Shown here piece by piece: positions 51,531-60,935 of a stretch of 64,000 bases of DNA. The stretch is from Ascidia mentula (lineage: Eukaryota; Chordata; Ascidiacea; Phlebobranchia; Ascidiidae): positions 7,507,001 through 7,571,000 of the forward strand of contig OX387199.1 of the NCBI GenBank assembly GCA_947561715.1. Reading direction: 5' to 3'. The position numbers and the translations under genes were made by a program. Every line of letters begins with the position of its first letter. Positions within the stretch are counted from its first letter, which is position 1. Under the pieces are notes generated by a model. That model did not search any database. It was not told the origin of the DNA and saw only the letters and a program-made list of their open reading frames with translations.

Positions 51531-53298
51531 CCAATCAGATGAGGGCCATGAATGCGAAGTGCGGCCAATTGAAGAGCTACAAACAGAAAACAGTTCAATG
51601 CCCACGGGTAACCGAATAGTCAATCTGGGCATGTTAAATTGTTATATAGAGGACATTTGGCGTGAACACCGCACTTTCAACAGACAAGGATGCATGGGGA
51701 CCTGTTCAGGTACACCTGCCATTACTGAAGAGTGACAAATTGGTTGTGGTTTCACTGCAAGAGCTGCCTGTCCAAGATGCTTGTTTTCATCTGCCTTCAA
51801 GCCATTGTACAAGAAGTGTCAACACCCAGCTGACCTGAAACAAAGGGGCAGAAAGACTTGTGCTGTCAATGCCCAACTGGGCCTTGCAATATGTGCCACT
51901 GGTGTTAGTGTTAAAACTGCGCAGGCATTTCTAAGCTACCTAGACCTGCCCTCACCAAGTTCCAGTTTTATTGTGGAACTGACGCGCAAGGCTGCTGAAC
52001 ACTTTGAATTGGTCAACGAAAGTAACATGCAAGCCTTGAGAAACTCTTGTATCCGAAGTAATGAGCAACGTGAACTCTCTTCTGAGCATCCAGTGAATCT
52101 GCAGACAGACTGCCGGTACAATCTGCGCCAGGGCACAGGAAAAGCACACCTCGGTCAAGCAGCAAGCCAAATTGTGGGGCTTGCAGCAGAAAACAGCAGT
52201 CGCAGCAAGGATGTACTGGCTGTTTTCACCCTAACACGTGAATCCCGCAACCCTCAGTACACCAAGTCAAGACAACCACTATTTGAAGAACACCTGCCAA
52301 TTGGTAACAAAGAATGGGACATTGGGCAGGAGTTGGGGGCCTTTTTGTCCGGCCACAACTTGCAGGCAGGGGAAATTACCACTGACACCAACAGCAAGTT
52401 ATTTGATGGCATTTCAACTGCACTCCATCAAACAAACGAACCTGTCCAACGGCATTGCATCGTCCATAGAGCTAGATCTTTGTTCCGTGTTATTCGCAAG
52501 ATCAACTTCAAACAGCTCTTTCCAGAGAGTGATCATAAAGTGAAAGTAAAAAATTACCACACCAAGAGGCTTGCAGAAGAAACCCAAGCACGTCTAATGG
52601 CAGAATATGCTGGGTGTGTCATGCAGTTTAAGAGGGACTATGCTGACATCAGCAGAAAGATGAAAGCAACTGCAGCTGCTATTTTGAAATGCTTTCATGG
52701 TAATCACACTGGCTGCAAAATCCACTCTTACACTTGCAGAAGGAGAAATCGAAGCCGTGGTTTCTTTGCAAAGCACCGAGGATTAAAGATGACCATAGAA
52801 GACTGACTACAGTGGAAGAAAGAAGTTGCCAAGTTTTTCTCCACTGCAAATGTATCCCGAATTAGACCGGGGTTGGACACGAACAAGTGTGAAAGTTTCA
52901 ATTCTACTCTCAGTCAGGTTATGCCCAAGGGTCGCACATATTATTCAACCTGCAGTGGCAGAGCCCATGCAGCAGTCCTACGAAGGAACAATGGAATAGG
53001 CTCTGCATTCGCACTGGTCAGCGAATATGGCTGCTGTTCATTGGAGAAAGGTTCCCCTGCCTCACGAATGTTGGCATCCAAGCAAAACAACGGCACAGAA
53101 GTGCAGTGGCAGCCACTGAAGCATCACGAAAACATAGAAGTGGCAAAAGAATGCAGAGGTACAGGGTGTACGAGGAGGAAGCTCTACACATTGAGGAAAC
53201 ATATAAGCCTACATCAACCAGCACAAATTCTGAACACACCTAACCCTCCAGCAGAACACAATCCTCGTAACGACCATGGCCCTCACAAGACCGCTTAA
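51531..53298 (+). CDS. Mutator-type (metazoan MULE) transposase, two in-frame stops
   Basis: One reading frame runs from the acceptor near 51530 to 53298 and is broken by TGA at 51733 and 52804. In order it shows an NRIVNLGML segment with a CGFTARAACPRC zinc-knuckle-like pair (about 51600-51780), LQTDCRYNLRQGTGKAHLGQ with the first acidic residue (about 52100), EITTDTNSKLFDGI (second Asp, about 52375), a RHCIVHRARSLF helix, the CFHGNHTGCKIHSYTC Cys/His cluster (about 52690) and DTNKCESFNSTLSQVMPKGR with the catalytic Glu (about 52880). This layout matches the Mutator-type DDE transposases of animals. It is probably inactive as it stands. Alternative: another DDE superfamily with the same Cys/His insertion, such as Kolobok. 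Confidence 0.65.
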
Positions 53299-53722
53299 GT
53301 TGGCACCCCAGCCTCTGCATATTAATGGACCTTGGCTCTAGGCTGAGGTGGGCAGGGTTGATGCAAAGTTTGTTGCTGCAAATATGGCTCACATCCACTT
53401 TCACAGGTAGATTCTCTGTCACAGCCTTGATTTTAACCATATATGCAAGGCGGTGAGCAGAGAAACTTCGCCTGCGGAACCAGATGGAGCTATAGCCATT
53501 CCCTGCCTTCGCCCCTTTCCAAATCAGGCAACTTCCCTCCTGTACTGATCTTCTGGCGAGCTTTGCCTGGTCAAGAAGCTGCTGCTGCTGTTTTTGTTCT
53601 TGTTGCATGTTTTTTGTAATATATATATGTTTATATATAATTTGTCGCACTGTAATAAATATATTACCTGTACTTGTCACAGTAAAGAAAAGGAAAAACA
53701 GCACAGCATAGCATAGAACCAT
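53240..53722 (-). CDS. His-Me finger (I-PpoI-like) endonuclease in the transposon
   Basis: 160 codons open on the minus strand; the true start may be MQQEQKQQQQ (about 53606), after a low-complexity or intronic 5' part. The C-terminal 110 residues show GSCLIWKGAKAGNGY, SAHRLAY, VSHICSNKLCINPAHL, N.QR..C and a CEGHGRYEDC end. This is the beta-beta-alpha metal/His-Me fold with the zinc-binding loop of I-PpoI-type homing endonucleases: SH..C.N..C.NP.HL, then Cys-rich C-terminus. Expected activity is metal-dependent DNA cleavage. It is convergent with, and overlaps by 59 bases, the transposase 3' end. No stops interrupt the domain, in contrast to the transposase. Whether it helps transposition or is a passenger is unknown. 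Confidence 0.72.
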   Translation of the reverse strand: MVLCYAVLFFLFFTVTSTGNIFITVRQIIYKHIYITKNMQQEQKQQQQLLDQAKLARRSVQEGSCLIWKGAKAGNGYSSIWFRRRSFSAHRLAYMVKIKAVTENLPVKVDVSHICSNKLCINPAHLSLEPRSINMQRLGCQLKRSCEGHGRYEDCVLLEG

Positions 53723-53994
53723 GTCCTTTCAGTAATTATGCAACATCAAATTGCCATTAATAGCAGCTTATTTTTGTTAACTTACATCAATAATGTTATT
53801 GAATGCAATAGATTTGTCGCAATCAATGCCAAAATGCAGAATTTAAAAAAAAAGTAAAAATGGTCACTAGGTGGCGACAAGTGGTTGGAGCTGCCTAAAA
53901 ATCATTGTAAGTTTCTCACAATGCCCAAATTCCCTTATTTATGTGCAAATTTTATGTTTCTGGTCTTGTTTTAAAAATGCCAAATTTGCCTTGA
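53723..53994. other. Element sequence between nuclease gene and right repeat
   Basis: 272 bp of AT-rich sequence upstream of the nuclease gene; possibly its promoter. No clear motif. Confidence 0.35.
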
Positions 53995-54825
53995 GGCCGC
54001 ATCTCACAATTAAATCCTAAAAATCGAGTTTTACAAGTCATTTGTCATTGTGCACCTGGTTACAGTTTCTCTTGTTTGCCAAAAACAATTGCCGGGTCTG
54101 ATGACTCATGAAGGGGGACTACTATTGCTGAACAGAAAAAAATTGATTGCAGCTGCATTAAGACAGCACATTGGGGGGTTTTGCAAAGGCTAACTGCTAA
54201 ATTGTCAGTCCTAGGGGGTGTACAAACAGCCCCGGTGGGGCCCCAGGACAATTACAAGACATCTAATTCTTATTGAATTGTGTAGAGGAGGGTTGGTGGC
54301 TTCACTTAATCGCAAATGGAGGGTATTTTCTGTGATTAATTTTTTCACAAAACAAACCTACACTTTTTTCTGATTTTTTGGCCAAAATAATGGCCAACAG
54401 AGGGTCAAAATGCCCCCAGGGGAGCAGTTAAAGTAGTTATTTCGATTATAAATTTGGCCACAATTCCTTGCCAAGGGTCCGCACTGACAGAAAATCACAA
54501 ATTGAACATACTTTCTGTGATTCATTTTTTTCACAAAATCAACCTCAACATTTGGGTAGTTTTTCAGCTACATGTACAACAGCACCCTCTACCAATTTAC
54601 TGCATGACTAATAACCCTGAAAACCACAGAAAAACTGCCCCAAACACACTGAAAATCGCCCTGGCAACAGCCTGTTCATCTGCGCTCATTCAACCAAAAC
54701 ACTGGCGCCCATGCATGACCCATTGCATTGTTACACATAATTTTACTCTGTTACGCAGGACAGAGTTCGAGAAGGGCATTTCCCAACCGGGAAAGTCTTT
54801 TCCATAGAAATACAGAGATGCGGCC
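53995..54825. mobile_element. Complete 831-bp MITE forming the right end of the transposon
   Basis: It starts GGCCGCATCTC and ends GAGATGCGGCC, so on its own it is a full non-autonomous element. Its first 535 bp equal the element's left end and its last 300 bp match the MITE remains at 57908-59074 and 7338-7792. No coding capacity. Confidence 0.75.
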
Positions 54826-55015
54826 TGAAGCCTGGTTGTTCAATGGTGCCAAGTCTATTCCTTTTGAGCCACAAAATCCTGAAATTTTATGAAATGATCA
54901 ATTGTGTACAAAAGAAATATTTTTGTGTGCAATTCAGCACCCATGCTAGCGATTACATTCAGTACTTTGACACCATTAGAGACCATTGGCAAAGTATACC
55001 TTTCATCATCTGAAC
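54826..55015 (-). pseudogene. Alpha4 tail relic, 5' remainder
   Basis: Continues the exon-16-like and exon-15-like relics of alpha4 after the transposon, matching 4700-4870 in alpha1. Confidence 0.6.
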
Positions 55016-55426
55016 CAGTGGTTTCCAAAGTAGGCGCCAGCGCTCACCTAGGGGCGTTTGTAATCGTACGGGGGACACTGGAGACTGAATTGGCGATTAG
55101 GGGGCGCTTGGTGACATGGCAAATTTTCTCTTGTAGCGCAAGTCTGTGTTTCCTAACTGGTGGTAAGCGACCCCCCCTCCGTAATTTTCTTAACTCTTAG
55201 TTGGTGGAAGATTGAAAAAGAACTAGTCTTGATATTGACAATTACGGAGACTTACGATTGTTTTTGTCCAACATGAAACCCGATATTCAGAAAAAGCACC
55301 AAACTCCCCATCGCATTAATTGACAAGCAACAAATAAGTTTGTTGTGTTGTTTGTCGGTTTTGTTGGGCTTGGTTAAATGACTATGGTGTTTGGGGGGCG
55401 GTACAGAAAAAAATTGAGAAACACTG
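55016..55426. mobile_element. hAT-type non-autonomous element (alpha4 copy)
   Basis: Third copy of the element at 4879-5320, 411 bp because of small internal deletions, at the same insertion point. Confidence 0.8.
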
Positions 55427-55520
55427 ATCTAAACAAATTAGCCAAAAAATTTATTCACTTTTTGTTAAAGGGTTAAATAATATATATAGTGTTTATAGTA
55501 ATTTTGCGTTATGTTGCCCT

Positions 55521-56066
55521 CATGGGCGTATCCAGGGGGGGGGGTCCGGGGGGTCCGGACCCCCCCCTTTTGTAAATTATTTTGGTCTTTTTTGATAACT
55601 TAACAAACGCCACTGTATTTTTTGTCAAAATCCGCGTGAAAAACAGAAATTTTCTTTGACGTTGACCTAAAAACCGCATCGTGTTGCATTCGCCATTGTT
55701 TCCAAACAGGGAGCATTGTTACCGAACACTTGGCATTGTTACCAAACATGTTGCATTGTTACGAAACAAGTGTCCTTTTTCGTCAGTTCATGGACGTAAC
55801 GTCGTTTTTCAGTGGCCACGTTGTAATGACAAGCGGTTTATTTGCGTGATAGTCAATTAGTTTAGTTGTTAAACTTTCCATAGCGTTACACAATTGCGCA
55901 ATCCAGGCCAGAAAGCCACCGTTTATGTGACGATTGGCGCGAACACCGGCGTTCATATTTTGCGATTCTCGCCCACAATAGTTTATACTTACTTTGTACT
56001 TGAAAATCGGGGAATTCCCTAAAAAAATTTGGACCCCCCCTTTAAAAATTCCTGGATACGCCCCTG
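55521..56066. mobile_element. hAT MITE with 8-bp target duplication
   Basis: 546 bp with ends CATGGGCGTATCCAGG / CCTGGATACGCCCCTG, flanked by GTTGCCCT at 55513-55520 and 56067-56074. The empty site is visible in alpha1 (near 5409). G- and C-runs lie just inside the ends. The middle has three or four imperfect copies of GCATTGTTACCAAACA near 55690-55770. No transposase. Confidence 0.9.
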
Positions 56067-57907
56067 GTTGCCCTACCTACCTTACGACATATACGATGTT
56101 GTTATACATGTTTGTTCAACAGTGACTGGTCTGCAACGAAACACATTGAAGGTTCAGTCCATTGTTAAGTTGTCTATGATGCAATTTAGGCCTTTTTCAG
56201 CGGGGTAAAACTGTAAGTTAATGTAACCACATGTATTGGTTTAAATTAAATGATTCAGTGTTGTCCAAAATCTTTTCAAATATGGGGGTGGTTTTAAATA
56301 TATCGCGCTTTAATACACTTTTTTAATCGTGTGTTACAAGTCACCTTACTGACTGAAAAAAATGTTAATACCTTATGGCGTTAACCTCAAAGATGACGTA
56401 AGACATGTAATTACGTCATTCGGGTGATAACATAATATTTTAGATTTGCATACCTGCCTAAAAAGCAATCATGGAATTCAGAAACCTTATATTTAAACAA
56501 AACAGTCAGACCCTTTTTCAGTCATTATTGGTATTTGGGTATGTATTAAAATGTTTCATACTTTTGTGTTTCTTCTCTATTTTTGTGAAAATATGTTGGA
56601 CAGATTGTGCAGTATTACTTGACATAGTTGTTGGCCCAAAATGTCAGATTGTAGCCTTTGGAAGTTAGATAGGATTGGGCCAAATTTTCCTCCTTTTTTC
56701 AAAAATTTTACTTACTTGGTTAACCATATTTAAATCTGGTCTTATTTTATCTTTTATGCAAATATATTTAAATAGTAAATAAATGTTGGTAATTATGAGC
56801 AATTTATACCACATATGAGCCAATCAAATGTGAATAGCACCTGCCTCTGTTGTGCCATTAATCTTCTTTATACATTTTTACCCCACATCACTGAATTTTC
56901 TATTGGACTTCATGGTTGTATATTGTCATTTTGGTCCCAAAGTTTGGATTTAAGTGTTGATTATAGTCCAATATCCCTGTAAAGAAAACAGTTTGAATTT
57001 TTGTCATTTTATTTTTATTATGTACTAACTATTGCAAACATAAAAGAAGTAGGGACTATAATTTTTTACTCATATAATAACACTTGGTTAAATGCTCATG
57101 ACACAGTTGAAAATATGTAATATTTTGTTGCACTAAACATAATTGCCTTTTCTTTTAGCCAAATTGGACCTTAATGTATTAAAAATAACCTTTTCACTAG
57201 TAATTTTTTTCTTTTTCGCAGATCAGTTACAAGTGAAACACAACAGAATGTGATGTAGATATGCCTTTATTAAACTGCTTCTGAGCATATTCCGATGAAA
57301 CATACCATGTTGAAGGAAAAGATTAAACTTTACAGAATTTGCTTGTAACCAAACACTTTTATGTGAAAATTCCTGTTTTTGCAAAATAAATATTTTCAAA
57401 ACACCTCACTACTGTATGCAGGAATATTGCCCTAGGAAAAAAACATAATTAGTGAAGTAATTGATTTGACATGACAGGCATAGTGGTTGGTTATATTACT
57501 CGATTTACTTGCACACAGCAAAAGCGCGCAATTATTTGTTCCTATGTTGACCCCAAATGCAGCAGACAGCAAATCGCCGCAAAAAATGATGCAACTCAGT
57601 TTATTCAAAATCATCCACCTAATTCAAAGAACGAGGTAAATAATAATACTAACGCCAAAATTACAACCCAATGCATTTTCAATTTCGCGTTCCAAGAGTT
57701 ATTCGTGCGTGACGACGCACTTTCTCCGGAGTTTCCATTTCATGTTTTTTTTAATTTCTATGATCTAACTTAACGTGGTCCAACTGCAGGTCCGATGTAA
57801 CTTTAGATGGCCAGCGAATTGTAACCTGATTTGGAAACACAACTTTGTAAGATTGTCTTCGCATGGCTACAACCAAAATGTCTGTGGACACAGCCGCTTA
57901 CGTTAAA
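56067..57907. other. Alpha4 upstream region and spacer
   Basis: Homologous to 5.4-7.3 kb. The part 56795-57610 is almost identical to alpha2. An intact TGACGTAA/TTACGTCA pair lies near 56395-56420. No supported gene. Confidence 0.5.
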
Positions 57908-59074
57908 GGCCGTAACTCACAATTAAATCCTTAAAATTGAGTTTTAGAGGTTATTTGCCTTCGTGCACCTGGTAACAGTTTCTCTTGTTTGTCAAAAACA
58001 ATTTCCGGGTGATTCATTATTCCACAAAATCCACATCAATATTTTGGTAGTTTTTCAGCTACGTGTTCAACAGCACCCCCTACCAATTTACTGCCTGACT
58101 AATAACCCTGAAAACCATAGTAAAACTGCCCCAAACACGCTGAATATCGCCCTGGCGACAGCCTGTTCATTTGCGCTCATTCATCCAAACACTGGCACCC
58201 ATGCATGACCCATTGCATTGTAACATACAATTAACACTGTTAAGGCCCGTTTACACTACAGACGATTCAGTGTTTGTTTTATTGTGCGCGTGTGCTCAGT
58301 TGTGCTGGGATTGGATGTGCCGGTCTGTGCTAGGATGTGCTCGCTTTTGCTCGACGAGCATAAATTCGGGCACAGTTGGGCACATTTCGGCACACATTGA
58401 TGCGAAAGTGCAGCGCGACTGCCTAAACATGTAGGACATATACTATTTTAGTGGTGGTTGTGTGATGTGACCGCGTTTGACATGTGAGCGATTGTTTTGA
58501 GCGTATGAAATGGTGCCGTAGCTGCATTACAAAGCGGTATGTGGAATGGCGTCTCAGCGGGATGCTGCTGTGGAAAACCATTGTCCTGGTTCAATTATAC
58601 CATCTTTGTTTTCATAATGTGTGGTGTTTGGTTCAATAAACTGTAGTGTTACCTTGCGTCGTAAAAAATTATGTAAAACAGTACATGTCTTAACTATGTA
58701 AAACAGTACATGCTTTTTGTTGAAGAATATGTACAGCCAATAACAACAACTTTAGTTTGTATCTATAATATCGCTGGCGGGCCGAGAAATGCAAGGCAAG
58801 ACTGACAACCTTAAAAAATCAACGCAACTTGTCACTTGCACGTTTTTTTATCAACGCAACTTGTCACTTGCACTTGTCGGTTTCGTGTTCATTACAGGAA
58901 AATCCCTGTAGTCGTGCTCGATTATTCCAGTAGTGTAAACGCCGTGTGTGCCAGACTGTGCTGTGCCGTGCCAAACTGTGTTCGTGTGTAAACGGGCCTT
59001 TACGCAGGACAGAGTTCAAGAAGGGTATTTCCCAACCAAGAAACTCTTTTCCACAGAAATACAGAGTTGCGGCC
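57908..59074. mobile_element. GGCCGCATCTC-family MITE split by another element
   Basis: Ends GGCCGTAACTC / GAGTTGCGGCC, with AAA on both sides. About 407 bp belong to this MITE. They match the ends of the 831-bp element with several differences, so this is an older copy. A 757-bp element is inserted at 58243. Confidence 0.8.
58243..58999. mobile_element. Harbinger-like MITE nested in another MITE
   Basis: 757 bp with perfect 14-bp inverted ends AGGCCCGTTTACAC, flanked by TTA at 58240-58242 and 59000-59002. The undisturbed sequence CTGTTACGCAGGACAG is at about 54749. A 3-bp TTA target fits PIF/Harbinger. Two local duplications (near 58665-58710 and 58815-58875) lie inside. No transposase. Confidence 0.85.
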
Positions 59075-60179
59075 AAAAGAAGGAACTCGACCACAAATGT
59101 CGCATTAAATAAACAATATTTTGTGTTATTACACCAGCAAACAACAAGTTTGTATCCAAGTAAATTTCGTTCCGTAATTCCGTATATACGTTCAATCAAA
59201 ATTTCTTGTAGATAAACTAACAGTTTGTTATGGGCGGCAACAAAATTTAGTTGGACCGCAGCAATGTCTAACCATACAAACGGTGTCAATATGATTCTCA
59301 AATGCGCTTTTCAACAGTTTAGCTATATGTAGTAGAATATATGCCAACGTTAGCAATACAAATTATGCGACACATAGAATTTATGGCAGCAAACAGAGTT
59401 TCTACTCTACGGCTTTAATAATCCTCTTTACATTTTTGACTATGGTGTTATATTATTTTAGCTTAATAATCTGTTCTTCTGGCATATATAAAACGTAACT
59501 TTATTCACCGACGTTTCGACTGTTATTCAACAAGGCTTCCTCAAGGTAATGAGACAGGTACAGCACACAACTAACGCCAAAAAAACGTGCAGCAACAAAA
59601 ACATTACATATTATTTTAGGACTACCATATTTTCATCACTGAAAAGGAGGGCACGTGTCGGACCGGGCGAGCTTCAATAACATAATAGTAGAACGTTTTG
59701 AACGAGGTATTACATGACGTAGTCATTAAATTCTATTTTAGAAAAATTGACTTGTCCTTTTCTGAAAATCTGAACTTTGGTGTGATATTACTACAGTCAG
59801 TAGTGATTTACTCTTTAGAATTCTCATATTTTCTAAACACTTTTTTTAATCTGGAAACCAGTATTTTGATGCCTGCATCATAATTTTGACCAAATTTGGA
59901 CTTTATCAAGTTTCGTTAGGAAAAACAATGATGTTTTGCAATAAATATCCTGCGTAATAGTGACACAGTTTATGTTGGAACCAACGAAAAAACAATCCGT
60001 TGAATAATCGAAATTAAAATCAGTTTACGATTTACCTGTTTGATGAAAATTATCAAATGCTTTTGGATTTAAATTAAATATCTGCAAAGAACCTGATAAA
60101 ACCGCTTATTTTTCTTTGGTTTAATTCCAAATACTCTCCATAGCGTCACCTGATACAAAATAAACATTTTTCCAACCAA
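59075..60179. other. Alpha4-beta4 junction spacer
   Basis: Homologous to 21.9-23.27 kb, interrupted by the 146-bp retroelement fragment at 59462. No gene. Confidence 0.5.
59462..59607 (-). mobile_element. Short 3' fragment of a Penelope-like retroelement
   Basis: 146 bp flanked by a perfect 12-bp duplication ATATTATTTTAG (59450-59461 and 59608-59619). Read on the minus strand it contains GAGGAAGCC and GTCGAAACGTCGGTGAATAAA, the motif typical of Penelope-like 3' regions, and no poly(A). Found only in alpha4. A SINE with such a tail is the alternative. Confidence 0.6.
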
Positions 60180-60935
60180 TCAGTTCGCTTGCTGCATTCA
60201 CATTCTAACTCTAAGCTCATATTTAGTCAGTAGGCTACGTTCAGAAAGTTTACGTTCACAAACCGTTGACGCAACTCCTTAAAAACCAAAGATTTTGACG
60301 TTGGTTTAGTTAATGTAAGCAGCATATTTGTAAATCTATTGAACAAAGTTTTGCCGTCGGTGATGCATAGTGGATACGTTTACGAATGAAAAGATGAAGT
60401 GCTAATCGTACAGTGATGAATTGTGGTTTTATGTAAGGCCCATATCTCCTCTACATGACACAAACTTGTATGATGAATAATGTCCAAGCGACACCAGTGG
60501 CTGTTAATGTTTATTACTTCCTATTTGGAATTCTTCTGCAATAACATCTGTAATGCATTTTTTTGTTGCATCATATCGCAAAAATTTTCCGCACGTTGAA
60601 GGTTTTACCAGCGTCAAACAAACGGTGGATTTTTTATGTATTGCGGTATAATACAAGATATAAATAAAAGTTATAAAAAATAAAATAAAAAAGAATTTTT
60701 CTTGTGCTTTGGGGAGGTGTGCAAAATCGGTCCAAATTGTCTTCACCACTTTCCGGGTTTTCTTCATGACTTTTCACCGACAGTGGTAAAATGTCCTGGA
60801 ACCAATGCTGGGGAATTTCTATAATGGCCAATGTTTGGCATCTCTTGTCTAAACTTGTTGTTATGTTGCTTGTCTGTACTCATATTGTTTGCTTCGTCAA
60901 TACTTGATTTAGTTTTTTCTTCCTTTCTCTGTCAC
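60180..60935. other. Beta4 3' flank / unit boundary
   Basis: Nearly identical to 38.2-38.96 kb. Presumed 3' UTR and spacer. Confidence 0.5.

Larger units (their letters stand above)
49869..54825. mobile_element. Mutator-like DNA transposon with nuclease gene
   Basis: 4,957 bp with 11-bp inverted ends GGCCGCATCTC / GAGATGCGGCC. The empty site is seen in alpha2 (GATGCTTGAAGCCTGG near 19349); here TGAA stands on both sides, consistent with a 4-bp target duplication, or 2 bp if an outer A is counted as part of the end. It contains a Mutator-type transposase reading right and a His-Me nuclease gene reading left. The first 535 bp are repeated directly at 53995-54527. It is present only in alpha4, so it is younger than the array. 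Assignment to the Mutator superfamily rests on the transposase; a 2-4 bp target is shorter than the 8-11 bp usual for that group. Confidence 0.75.

Noticed and set aside
51733-52806. TGA codons in the transposase read as an alternative genetic code
   Set aside because: The host kinase genes use TAA and TGA as normal stops (TGA ends the short form in beta4); inactivation of the transposon is simpler.
49869-54825. Long direct repeats suggesting an LTR retroelement
   Set aside because: The ends are short inverted repeats, there is no reverse transcriptase, and the genes are a DDE transposase and a nuclease.
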